From Streptomyces parvus (GTDB taxonomy: Bacteria; Actinomycetota; Actinomycetes; Streptomycetales; Streptomycetaceae): a DNA stretch of 64,000 nt. Positions 1-8,866 of the stretch are shown piece after piece. The notes beneath the pieces are model-generated. The model saw only the letters and a program-made list of their open reading frames with translations, was not told where the DNA came from and did not search any database. Location: assembly GCF_014648875.1 (NCBI RefSeq), contig NZ_BMRY01000005.1, forward strand, positions 186,001-250,000, in the 5' to 3' direction. Positions within the stretch are counted from its first letter, which is position 1, and the number at the start of each line of letters is the position of its first letter. Both the position numbers and the translations under genes were made by a program.

Positions 1-1548
<1,548 letters not shown>

Positions 1549-1977
1549 AGTGTGCGGCTCCTTGCAGTGAATGAGGAGGTGCGTTCGCTTCGCCGTCCCC
1601 ACGTGGGTAGCGGTGGGAGCGGGTGGCGGGGTCCGGGGCCCTGCGGCTGGCAGCGGTGCTGTCGCCACGCCCCGACGAGCGGGTGCGGACCGCGCTGTCC
1701 GACCCTCCCAGGATAGGTGTCGTCGCAGGCGGCGTGTCCGTTGCCCCGAGGGGGCGCGGCGCCGCCCGGGCGCACCGGGCGGTAGGGCGTGCCCGGCCAT
1801 GATCCGCCGGACACGCCCTAACCCCTACCCCGGGGGCGGGCGGGCTACCGCGTGGGACGGGCTGGAGCGGCCTCTCGTGTTGTGGGCCCCGTCACTGCCA
1901 TACTTACCAAACCGTAGGTTACGGAACCGTAGCCACGGCCGTCCGAGCCTTCTCCCTCACCCTCAGAGGTATCCCCC
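1549..1977. other. Divergent ppc / desaturase intergenic region
   Basis: No convincing gene is seen in these 429 bases. They hold a stem-loop at 1783-1820 (9-bp arms TAGGGCGTG/CACGCCCTA plus an inner 4-bp CCGG/CCGG extension after one mismatch, 10-base loop) and the three-half-site operator at 1912-1931. Promoters for both flanking genes must lie here. Open frames through this stretch are continuations of shadow frames. Confidence 0.6.
1911..1932. promoter_or_regulatory. Candidate TetR operator, three half-sites
   Basis: CCGTA-ggt-TACGG (1912-1924) overlaps TACGG-aa-CCGTA (1920-1931), giving three alternating half-sites about one helical turn apart and 46 bases before the desaturase start. 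TetR dimers typically bind such palindromes, and a TetR gene is translationally coupled downstream, so autoregulation of the pair is the natural inference. The cognate regulator is not proven. Confidence 0.6.
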
Positions 1978-2964
1978 ATGCCGAGCACTCCTCCCGCGGT
2001 CGACGAGACCGAGCCACCCGGAGCCGCCGCGGCTCCGCTGCCCTCCGCCACCCTGGGCGGCGACAGCAAGCGGTCGATCGAGCAGTTCGCGCTGCTGGCG
2101 TTCATCGTGGTGCCGTTCGTGGCGCTGGTCGCGGCGGTGCCGCTGGCGTGGGGGTGGGGGGTGAGCTGGCTCGACATCGGTCTGCTGGTGGCGATGTACT
2201 TCATCGGCTGCCACGGCATCACGATCGGCTTCCACCGGTACTTCACGCACGGTTCGTTCAAGGCGAAGCGGCCGTTGCGGATCGCGCTGGCCGTGATGGG
2301 CTCGCTGGCGGTGGAGGGGCCCCTGGTGCGGTGGGTGGCCGATCACCGCAAGCACCACCGGTTCTCGGACGCGGAGGGCGACCCGCATTCGCCGTGGCGG
2401 TTCGGGGAGAGCCTGCCGGCCCTGATGAAGGGACTGTGGTGGGCGCACATCGCGTGGATGTTCGACGAGGAGCAGACGTCGCAGCAGAAGTACGCCCCCG
2501 ATCTGATCAAGGACCCGGCGATCCGGGCGGTCTCGCGCCACTTCCTGACCTTCACGATCGTCTCTCTGGCGATCCCGCCACTGGTGGGCGGGCTGGTGAC
2601 GATGTCGTGGTGGGGCGCGGCGACGGCGTTCTTCTGGGGCTCGCTGGTACGGGTCGCCCTGCTGCACCACGTGACCTGGTCGATCAACTCGATCTGCCAC
2701 GCGGTGGGCAAGCGGCCGTTCAAGTCGCGTGACCGGTCGGGGAACGTGTGGTGGCTGGCGGTGCTGTCGTGCGGCGAGTCGTGGCACAACCTGCACCATG
2801 CGGACCCGACGAGCGCCCGGCACGGGGTGATGCGGGGGCAGATCGACTCCAGCGCCCGGCTGATCCGCTGGTTCGAGAAGCTGGGCTGGGCCGATGACGT
2901 GCGGTGGCCGGATGCCGCGCGTATCGACTCCCGGCGCACGTCCGCCCCCGCCGACGCGGCATGA
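1978..2964 (+). CDS. Membrane fatty acid (acyl-CoA) desaturase
   Basis: Integral-membrane di-iron desaturase of the stearoyl-CoA delta-9 type, expected to introduce a double bond into membrane acyl chains. The 328-residue protein shows the three histidine boxes: HRYFTH at about 86-91, HRKHH at about 123-127 and HNLHH at about 269-273. These sit between hydrophobic segments near residues 36-80 and 185-225. The start ATG closely follows an AGAGG-type ribosome site (CTCAGAGGTATCCCCC). The stop overlaps the next gene's ATG in ATGA, so desaturase and TetR regulator are translationally coupled. The redox partner is not adjacent. Family assignment is secure; positional specificity is inferred. Confidence 0.93.
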   Translation: MPSTPPAVDETEPPGAAAAPLPSATLGGDSKRSIEQFALLAFIVVPFVALVAAVPLAWGWGVSWLDIGLLVAMYFIGCHGITIGFHRYFTHGSFKAKRPLRIALAVMGSLAVEGPLVRWVADHRKHHRFSDAEGDPHSPWRFGESLPALMKGLWWAHIAWMFDEEQTSQQKYAPDLIKDPAIRAVSRHFLTFTIVSLAIPPLVGGLVTMSWWGAATAFFWGSLVRVALLHHVTWSINSICHAVGKRPFKSRDRSGNVWWLAVLSCGESWHNLHHADPTSARHGVMRGQIDSSARLIRWFEKLGWADDVRWPDAARIDSRRTSAPADAA

Positions 2965-3650
2965 TTGACGACGTGGCCACCGACCCCAGCACGAGCAGCG
3001 ACCAGAGCAGGACAGCCTCCCCCTCCCGCCGGGCCCGGCGGGTCCGGATGACGGGGAAGGAGCGCCGCGAGCAGCTGCTGGACATCGGGCGCGCCCTGTT
3101 CGCCGACAAGGGCTTCGAGGGCACGTCGGTGGAGGAGATCGCGGCGCGCGCCGGGGTGTCCAAGCCGGTGGTGTACGAGCACTTCGGCGGCAAGGAGGGC
3201 CTGTACGCGGTGGTGGTCGACCGCGAGATGCGCCAGCTGCTGGACATGGTGACGGGGGCGCTCACGGCGGGCCACCCGCGCGAGCTGCTGGAGCAGGCGG
3301 CGTTCGCGCTGCTCGACTACATCGAGTCGTACACGGACGGCTTCCGGATCCTGGTGCGGGATTCGCCGGTGGCGCAGTCCACGGGCACGTTCGCGTCGCT
3401 GATCAGCGATATCGCCACGCAGGTGGAGGACATCCTGGGCCTGGAGTTCAAGGCCCGCGGCTTCGACCCGAAGCTGGCCCCGCTGTACGCGCAGGCGCTG
3501 GTGGGGATGGTGGCGCTGACGGGCCAGTGGTGGCTGGACGTACGGAAGCCGAAGAAGGCGGAGGTGGCCGCCCACCTGGTGAACCTGTGCTGGCACGGGC
3601 TGGAGAACCTGGAGTCGAAGCCGCGGCTGATAGGGCACCGGAAGAGCTGA
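2961..3650 (+). CDS. TetR-family transcriptional regulator
   Basis: A 229-residue regulator. A basic N-terminal tail of about 30 residues is followed by a TetR_N helix-turn-helix at about 33-85 (KERREQLLDIGRALFADKGF, then SVEEIAARAGVSKPVVYEHF). A helical ligand/dimer domain of the usual size follows. The ATG lies inside the desaturase stop (ATGA overlap), which decides the start. Being coupled to the desaturase, it probably senses acyl-CoA or lipid state and represses the operon through the palindromes before the desaturase. The role is inferred from context; TetR membership is clear. Confidence 0.93.
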   Translation: MIDDVATDPSTSSDQSRTASPSRRARRVRMTGKERREQLLDIGRALFADKGFEGTSVEEIAARAGVSKPVVYEHFGGKEGLYAVVVDREMRQLLDMVTGALTAGHPRELLEQAAFALLDYIESYTDGFRILVRDSPVAQSTGTFASLISDIATQVEDILGLEFKARGFDPKLAPLYAQALVGMVALTGQWWLDVRKPKKAEVAAHLVNLCWHGLENLESKPRLIGHRKS

Positions 3651-3762
3651 TCGCGGCTGATCACGTAACCCTTCCGCACGTCGTCACCCGTTGTGATGCC
3701 GCGTGCGGATTTCCCGCCGTAGTGTGGTCGGGAGGGCAGAGGATTCGTCCATGGGAGGAACC

Positions 3763-4365
3763 ATGACCGCCGAGCCGACCACCGCGCACAGCTCCCGCTG
3801 GCCGGTGCCCCCGCAGGACGGATACACCGTGGACGATCTGTTCACGCTGCCCGATCTCCCGCCGCACACCGAGCTGATCGACGGGAGCCTGGTTTTCGTG
3901 AGTCCGCAGCGAGACTTTCACAGCACGATGATCGATCTGCTGATGACAGGACTGCGCAGTACGGCGCCCCCGGAAGTGAGGGTGCGCCGGGAGATGACCG
4001 TAGTGCTGGATCGGCGGAACGCTCCGGAGCCGGATGTCTCCGTCGTGCGGACCGAGGCGATCACAGGGCTCGACGTGACGCGGTACCAGGCCGCCGACGT
4101 CCTCCTCGCCGTCGAAGTCGTCTCCCCCGACTCCGAGGCCCGCGACCGCGAGGCCAAGCCGCACAAGTACGCGACCGCCGGCATCCCGCACTTCTGGCTG
4201 GTCGAGATGACCGGCACCGACCAGCACCCCGTCGTGCGGGTCTACGAGCTGGACCCGGTGACGAAGGCGTACGCGCTGACCGGGATCCATCACGACCGGC
4301 TGAAGACGGGCGTGCCGTTCCCGGTGGACGTCGACATCTCGGCGGAGGCGCTCGCAGCGCTGTGA
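3763..4365 (+). CDS. Uma2-family (DUF820) restriction-endonuclease-fold protein
   Basis: A 200-residue protein of the Uma2/DUF820 family, which has a PD-(D/E)XK nuclease fold and unknown biological role; it is expanded in Streptomyces and cyanobacteria. The core motifs are PEPDVSVVR (about residue 90) and LLAVEVVSPDSEARDREAKPHKYA (about 113-136), with the acidic and Lys residues expected of the nuclease core, then GIPHFWLVE. GGGAGGAA sits 2-9 bases before ATG 3763, so I prefer it over the in-frame starts at 3703 and 3751. It stands alone between the TetR gene and the convergent VOC gene. Confidence 0.85.
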   Translation: MTAEPTTAHSSRWPVPPQDGYTVDDLFTLPDLPPHTELIDGSLVFVSPQRDFHSTMIDLLMTGLRSTAPPEVRVRREMTVVLDRRNAPEPDVSVVRTEAITGLDVTRYQAADVLLAVEVVSPDSEARDREAKPHKYATAGIPHFWLVEMTGTDQHPVVRVYELDPVTKAYALTGIHHDRLKTGVPFPVDVDISAEALAAL

Positions 4366-4375
4366 GCGGGCCGCA

Positions 4376-4756
4376 TCACGCGTCCGGCTCCAGGAACTCC
4401 AGGCGGTTGCCGGCCGGGTCGTGGGCGTAGAAGCGGCGGTGGCCGGGGAGGTTGTCGTCCCAGGTGACGGCCACGCCGTGGGACTCCAGGCGGGCGGCGT
4501 ACGCCTCGATTCCGGTGACGCGCAGGCCCGGGTGGGCCTTCTTCACGGGGCGGAAGTCCTCCTCGATGCCCAGGTGGAGTTGGACCGGTCCGGCGGCGAA
4601 CCAGCAGCCGCCGCGGGCAGCGAGCACCGGGGGTTTCGGGATCTCGGTCATGCCCAAGGCGTCGGCGTAGAAGGTGCGCAGGGCGTCCTCGGAGCCGGGC
4701 GGGGCGGCGAGCTGGACGTGGTCGACGGCGGCGAGGCCACAGGCGGGGGCGGTCAT
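4376..4756 (-). CDS. VOC-family (glyoxalase/bleomycin-resistance fold) protein
   Basis: A 126-residue single vicinal-oxygen-chelate domain. It begins VDHVQLAAPPGSEDALRTFY and ends FYAHDPAGNRLEFLEP, the classic first and last strands of a VOC half-domain. Substrate is unknown; relatives include glyoxalases, dioxygenases and drug-binding proteins. Its ATG overlaps the tam stop by one base (TGATG), so it is cotranscribed and coupled with tam, and a role tied to tricarboxylic acid-derived metabolites is possible but unproven. It converges on the Uma2 gene with 10 bases between stops. Confidence 0.85.
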   Translation of the reverse strand: MTAPACGLAAVDHVQLAAPPGSEDALRTFYADALGMTEIPKPPVLAARGGCWFAAGPVQLHLGIEEDFRPVKKAHPGLRVTGIEAYAARLESHGVAVTWDDNLPGHRRFYAHDPAGNRLEFLEPDA

Positions 4757-5568
4757 CACTTCTCCTTGCGGGCTACGGCGAAGATGCGGCGGAACGGGAA
4801 GACCGTGCCGTACGGGCCCGGCGGATAGGCCTCGCGGAGCAGGTCGCGGTATTCGGCGAGGAACGCCTCGCGGGCGTCCGGGTCGTCGGCGAGCGCGGTG
4901 AGGACGGGGCGCAGGGCGGTGCCCTTGACCCAGTCGAGGACCGCGTCGTCGCCGCCCAGGGTCTGGAGGTAGGTGGTCTCCCAGACGTCGGCCGTGCAGC
5001 CGAGGTCGCGGAGGCGGGTGAGGTAACCGGCGGGGTCCAGGACCGAGGCGGTGCGGTCGCCGACGCCGTGGAGCAGGGGGCGCCAGCGGTCGGACTCGCG
5101 GAGGCCGGCCAGAAGTGTGTGGCTGGGGGCGGTGAAGTTGCCGGGGACCTGGAAGGCGAGCGTGCCGCCGGGGGCGAGGGCGTCGAGCCAGCGCGGGAAG
5201 TGGTCGGCGTGGCCGGGGATCCACTGGAGTGCCGAGGTGGAGACGATCAGGCCGTACGTCTCGGTGGGCTCCCAGGTCGCGGCGTCGGCCTCGGCGAAGT
5301 CGAGCAGGGGCGGCCGGGCGTGGGCGGCGGCCTCGGCGAGCATCTCGCGCGAGGTGTCGTAGCCGGTGATCCGGGCCTCGGGCCAGCGGTCGGCGAGGAG
5401 CGCGGTGACGTTGCCCGCGCCGCAGCCGAGGTCGGCGATACGGGGTGCGGGGCGGCCGGGCAGGTCGTCGCCGACATGGGCCAGGAGGTCCTGGAAGGGG
5501 CGGGTGCGGTGGTCCGCGTGGCGCAGGTACTGCTGCGGGTCCCAGGAGGGCTGGTGGGATGCGGTCAT
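4756..5568 (-). CDS. tam: Trans-aconitate 2-methyltransferase
   Basis: SAM-dependent methyltransferase that methyl-esterifies trans-aconitate, an aconitase inhibitor formed from cis-aconitate. The SAM motif I IADLGCGAGNVTALL is at about 44-58, motif II around ITGYDTSREML, and the Tam-typical TSALQWIPGH follows. Length (270) matches the family. I use ATG 5568; GTG 5583 would add five residues. It diverges from a MarR gene, as tam does from tamR in S. coelicolor, with two palindromes between. The downstream VOC gene is coupled. Confidence in the enzyme name rests on motifs plus this arrangement. Confidence 0.87.
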   Translation of the reverse strand: MTASHQPSWDPQQYLRHADHRTRPFQDLLAHVGDDLPGRPAPRIADLGCGAGNVTALLADRWPEARITGYDTSREMLAEAAAHARPPLLDFAEADAATWEPTETYGLIVSTSALQWIPGHADHFPRWLDALAPGGTLAFQVPGNFTAPSHTLLAGLRESDRWRPLLHGVGDRTASVLDPAGYLTRLRDLGCTADVWETTYLQTLGGDDAVLDWVKGTALRPVLTALADDPDAREAFLAEYRDLLREAYPPGPYGTVFPFRRIFAVARKEK

Positions 5569-5593
5569 GGGGAACAGGATCACGCCCAGAATC

Positions 5594-5621
5594 TCTTGAT
5601 GTCAAGACACTTGAATTCAAG
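5594..5621. promoter_or_regulatory. MarR (TamR-type) operator: two adjacent palindromes
   Basis: TCTTGA-tg-TCAAGA (5594-5607) is followed by the perfect palindrome CTTGAATTCAAG (5610-5621), 26 bases before the tam start and 36 before the MarR start. TTGA/TCAA arms of this kind are typical MarR sites. TamR of S. coelicolor is known to bind the tamR-tam intergenic region and respond to trans-aconitate and citrate, so control of both genes is expected. Confidence 0.75.
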
Positions 5622-5657
5622 AGACTTCATGTCGAGGGACCCTCTACACTGATCGAC

Positions 5658-6155
5658 ATGGAGGACGAGGTCGACCGACTGGTCGCTGCATGGCGCCGCG
5701 AGCGCCCCGACCTCGACGTGGAACCACTCGAGGTGCTCAGTCGCGTCTCCCGCCTGGCACGCCACCTCGACCGGGCCCGCCGCATAGCCTTCTCCGAGCA
5801 CAACCTGGAGCCGTGGGAGTTCGACGTGCTCACGTCGCTGCGCCGGGCCGGCGCCCCGTACCAGCTCTCCCCCGGGCAGCTCCTCACGCAGACCCTGGTC
5901 ACCTCGGGCACGATGACCAACCGCATCGACCGGCTCACCAAGAAGAACCTCGTCGAGCGGCTCCCCGACCCCAACGACCGGCGCGGCGTCCTCGTCCGGC
6001 TCACGGCCGAGGGGCGCGACAAGGCCGACCAGTCGCTGGCCGGGCTGCTCGCTCAGGAGCGCGCGATCCTCGCCGAACTGTCCCGCGCCCAGCGCGGCGA
6101 ACTGGCCGGGCTACTGCGCCAGTTGACCGCCCCGTTCGACAACATCCCTACCTAG
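5658..6155 (+). CDS. tamR: MarR-family regulator, TamR-like
   Basis: A 165-residue MarR protein. After an N-terminal helix (MEDEVDRLVAAWRRERPDL) comes the winged helix: LSPGQLLTQTLVTSGTMTNRIDRL as recognition helix region and the wing LVERLPDPNDRRGVLVRLT. The ATG at 5658 follows the palindromic operator region. Upstream in-frame codons run back into tam antisense sequence and are unlikely to be coding. By analogy with S. coelicolor TamR, it would release DNA when trans-aconitate, cis-aconitate or citrate accumulates. Its 3' end overlaps the convergent LuxR gene by 45 bases, which is unusual. Confidence 0.88.
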   Translation: MEDEVDRLVAAWRRERPDLDVEPLEVLSRVSRLARHLDRARRIAFSEHNLEPWEFDVLTSLRRAGAPYQLSPGQLLTQTLVTSGTMTNRIDRLTKKNLVERLPDPNDRRGVLVRLTAEGRDKADQSLAGLLAQERAILAELSRAQRGELAGLLRQLTAPFDNIPT

Positions 6156-6899
6156 CGGGCCCGTCCCCGGGTCGGCCGGGCCCACCCCCGCCCGGCGGGC
6201 CAGCGCCACCGCCGCCAGCGTCGAGTGCACCCCGAGCTTGCCCAGCACGTTCTGCATATGGGTGCGCACCGTGTGCGGGGACAGGAACAGCCGCTCCGCG
6301 ACCGCTTTGCGGCCCAGGCCCGCCACCATGCAGCGCAGCACCTCGCGTTCCCGGGGCGTCAGCGACTCCACCAGCCGCTCGCTCTCGGAGCGGTGCTTGC
6401 GGGCGGCGGTCAGCTCCCGCAGGACGCCGGTGAGCAGGGCGGGCGGCAGATGCGTCTCGTCGCGCAGCACGCCCCGGATCACCGACAGCAGCCGTTGCAG
6501 CGAGCAGTCCTTGGCCACCCAGCCCGAGGCCCCCGCCTGGAGCGCCCGGGCGGCGGCGCGCGGGTCGTCCTTCTCGGCCAGCACCACCGACCGCACGCCC
6601 GGCCGGGCCGCGCGGACCCCGGCGACCAGGGCGATGCCGTCGACGGCGGCCGGCTCCTCCGGCCGGGGCGCGGGGACCGCGGGAAGCTCGCCGCCGCCCG
6701 TCCGGGCACCCAGCTCGGCGTCGACCAGGAGCACGTCGTAGCCCCGCCCCTCGGCGGCCGCGCGCTCCAGCGCGCGCAGCGCGGCCGGGCCGCTGCCCGC
6801 CGCGGAGACGTCCACGTCCGGTTCGGCCGCGAGGGCGGCCGCGAGCGACTCGGCGAAGATGCGGTGGTCGTCCACCACGAGAACCCGGATACGCGCCAC
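6111..6899 (-). CDS. NarL/LuxR-type response regulator (orphan)
   Basis: A 262-residue two-domain regulator. The receiver begins ARIRVLVVDDHRIF and keeps the acidic pair, a central Asp in YDVLLVDAELG (about 59) and Lys in GWVAKD. It has an unusual Pro/Gly-rich insertion (about 65-85) after the phospho-site. The C-terminal LuxR HTH is LTPREREVLRCMVAGLGRKAVAERLFLSPHTVRTHMQNVLGKL. No histidine kinase is adjacent, so it is an orphan. The GTG start gives a receiver that begins directly; the longer upstream frame lacks conserved sequence. A paralogue with a degenerate receiver lies at 13178-13930, on the other side of the gal cluster. Confidence 0.87.
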   Translation of the reverse strand: MARIRVLVVDDHRIFAESLAAALAAEPDVDVSAAGSGPAALRALERAAAEGRGYDVLLVDAELGARTGGGELPAVPAPRPEEPAAVDGIALVAGVRAARPGVRSVVLAEKDDPRAAARALQAGASGWVAKDCSLQRLLSVIRGVLRDETHLPPALLTGVLRELTAARKHRSESERLVESLTPREREVLRCMVAGLGRKAVAERLFLSPHTVRTHMQNVLGKLGVHSTLAAVALARRAGVGPADPGTGPLGRDVVERGGQLAQ

Positions 6900-7168
6900 A
6901 GAACCCCCATCGGTGGGGTCGGAAAGCTGCGGGTACGACGTCCGGGGCTCCACTGCGGCCTGCCACGCCGACGACCGCCGTCGTCGAACCGCCTGCCGCC
7001 CTGCCCCGGACGCCGTACCCGGCTTTCTCGCTCCCCTGAATCGACACCGGCCCCCACCGGTGCTGAGCATCAGCGTACGGGCGGGGGCCACGAGGGGAAG
7101 GCGATTCGGCGAACTGGTCACTTCCTTGTCCCGGCCGTCCCTTGCCGGTGGGTCTTAGGGTGTGCTTC

Positions 7169-7609
7169 ATGTTCCGTCTTGAGACAGAAGTAGACAAAGA
7201 ACGTCGCATTCTGCTGAGCGGGCGTCTGCACGAGGACAACGTCGCCGCATCGGCCGGCCTGCGTGCGCTGCTCTCCACCTCCGCCGAGCACGAAGTACCG
7301 CTGGAGGTGTGGGCGTCGGACGAGCACGGGGGCCTGGCGGGCGGGCTGACCGGGCGGACCTGGGCGTACTGGCTGCACGTCGATCTGCTCTGGGTCGACA
7401 CCCCGCACCGGGGCCTCGGCCTCGGCGCGCGCCTGCTCGCCGAGGCCGAACGGACCGCCCGCACCGAGCGCGCCTGCACCCGCTCGCGGCTGGAGACCTG
7501 GGATTTCCAGGCGCCCGGTTTCTACCGCCGCCAGGGGTACGAGGAGATCGGCCGGGTCGCCGACTACCCGCCCGGGGTCACCGAGTTCATCCTGGTCAAG
7601 GACTTGTGA
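7169..7609 (+). CDS. GNAT-family N-acetyltransferase
   Basis: A 146-residue acetyl-CoA-dependent acyltransferase. The acetyl-CoA motif A is VDLLWVDTPHRGLGLGARLLAEAER (about 75-100), with the R/Q-x-x-G-x-G/A pattern as HRGLGLGA, and motif B ends in FYRRQGYEEIG. Substrate is unknown. The ATG at 7169 is preferred to upstream GTG codons because the fold starts MFRLETEVDKERR. It diverges from the orphan response regulator across 269 bases and converges on galK. Confidence 0.85.
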   Translation: MFRLETEVDKERRILLSGRLHEDNVAASAGLRALLSTSAEHEVPLEVWASDEHGGLAGGLTGRTWAYWLHVDLLWVDTPHRGLGLGARLLAEAERTARTERACTRSRLETWDFQAPGFYRRQGYEEIGRVADYPPGVTEFILVKDL

Positions 7610-7630
7610 GCCCGGAACACCGGAACGGGC

Positions 7631-7670
7631 TCAGCTCAGCTCGGTTCAGCTCAGCTCGGTTCAGCTCAGC
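7631..7670. repeat. 15-bp tandem repeat at the galK 3' end
   Basis: The unit TCAGCTCAGCTCGGT occurs at 7631-7645 and 7646-7660 and partially at 7661-7670, where its first triplet (TCA) is the galK stop codon on the minus strand. Copy-number change would leave GalK intact but alter the convergent galK/GNAT 3' region. Confidence 0.85.
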
Positions 7671-8866
7671 CGGCGCGCTCCGGCGGACGGGACGGCGTCG
7701 AAGATCCCCGGGGCCGTGTGTCCCGCCGCCGCGAACGCCTCGCTGACCGCCTTGGCCACCGTTCCCGCCGCCGTCTCCTCCACCAGGACGACCGCCGAGC
7801 CGCCGAAGCCGCCCCCGGTCATCCGCGCACCGAGCGCCCCGGCCGCGTTCGCCGCCTCGACCACCAGGTCCAACTCGGGGCAGGAGACCCGCAGATCGTC
7901 GCGGAGCGAGAGGTGGCCCTCGTTCAGGACGGGCCCCGCGGCGCGGACGTCCCCCGCGTCGAGCAGGGCGATGACCTGCTCGACCCGGTGGTTGTCGCTG
8001 ACGACATGGCGTACGTAGCGGATGACGGACTCGTCCGCCCCGGCGTCGGCGAGGGTGGAGAGGGCCGTGGCGAGGTCCTCGTACGGCAGATCGCGCAGCA
8101 TCGGTATGCCGAGCAGCCGGGCCCCCTCCTCGCAGCCGGCCCGGCGCTCCGCGTACGCCCCGTCGCCGAGCGCGTGCTTGACCCGGGTGTCGACGACCAG
8201 GAGCGTCAGGCCCTGGGAGGCCGGGTCGAAGGGGACTTGGCGCAGCGAGAGGTCGCGGGTGTCCAGGTGGAGGGCGTGGCCCTCGGTGCAGCAGGCCGAG
8301 GCCATCTGGTCCATGATCCCGCAGGGCACGCCGACGAAGTCGTTCTCGGCACGGCGGCCGATCACGGCGAGTTCGGCGGCGCTCAGGCCGAGTGCGAAGA
8401 GGTCGTTCAGGGCGAGCGCGGTGACGACTTCGAGGGCGGCGGACGAGGAGAGCCCTGCGCCGGTGGGCACGGTGGAGGTCAGCGCGATGTCCGCCCCGGT
8501 GACCGGGTGCCCGGCCTCGCGCAGCGCCCAGAGGACCCCGGCGGGGTAGGCGGCCCAGCCGTGGCCGGAGTGCGGGGCGAGTTCGTCGGTGCGCAGCGAG
8601 ACGACGCCACCGGGGACGTCGGTGGAGTAGAGGCGCAGCACCCCGTCGGTGCGGCGGGAGACGGCGGCGACGGCGGTGTGCGGGAGGGCTAGCGGCATGA
8701 CGAAGCCGTCGTTGAAATCGGTGTACTCGCCGATCAGGTTCACTCGTCCGGGTGCGGCCCAGATGCCCTCGGGCTCGCTTCCGTACAGCTCGGCGAAGGT
8801 GGCGGCGGGGTCGGCCCGGTGCCCCTCGACGGCGGCGGTCACGGTCGGTTCGGCGTGCTCGGTCAT
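7661..8866 (-). CDS. galK: Galactokinase
   Basis: GHMP-family kinase phosphorylating galactose to galactose-1-phosphate, the first Leloir step. The galactokinase signature GRVNLIGEYTDFNDGFVMP is at about 40-58. The GHMP ATP loop VPTGAGLSSSAALEV is mid-protein, with GGGFGGSAVVL near the C terminus. Length 401 is normal. Its ATG overlaps the galE stop (ATGA), placing it last in galT-galE-galK. The stop codon sits within a 15-bp tandem repeat. Confidence 0.97.
   Translation of the reverse strand: MTEHAEPTVTAAVEGHRADPAATFAELYGSEPEGIWAAPGRVNLIGEYTDFNDGFVMPLALPHTAVAAVSRRTDGVLRLYSTDVPGGVVSLRTDELAPHSGHGWAAYPAGVLWALREAGHPVTGADIALTSTVPTGAGLSSSAALEVVTALALNDLFALGLSAAELAVIGRRAENDFVGVPCGIMDQMASACCTEGHALHLDTRDLSLRQVPFDPASQGLTLLVVDTRVKHALGDGAYAERRAGCEEGARLLGIPMLRDLPYEDLATALSTLADAGADESVIRYVRHVVSDNHRVEQVIALLDAGDVRAAGPVLNEGHLSLRDDLRVSCPELDLVVEAANAAGALGARMTGGGFGGSAVVLVEETAAGTVAKAVSEAFAAAGHTAPGIFDAVPSAGARRLS

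Noticed and set aside
4376..5620. Single 414-codon frame covering the VOC gene and tam
   Set aside because: Only its last 126 codons (VOC domain) are coding. The remainder is the out-of-frame reading of tam, an Arg/Pro-rich shadow.
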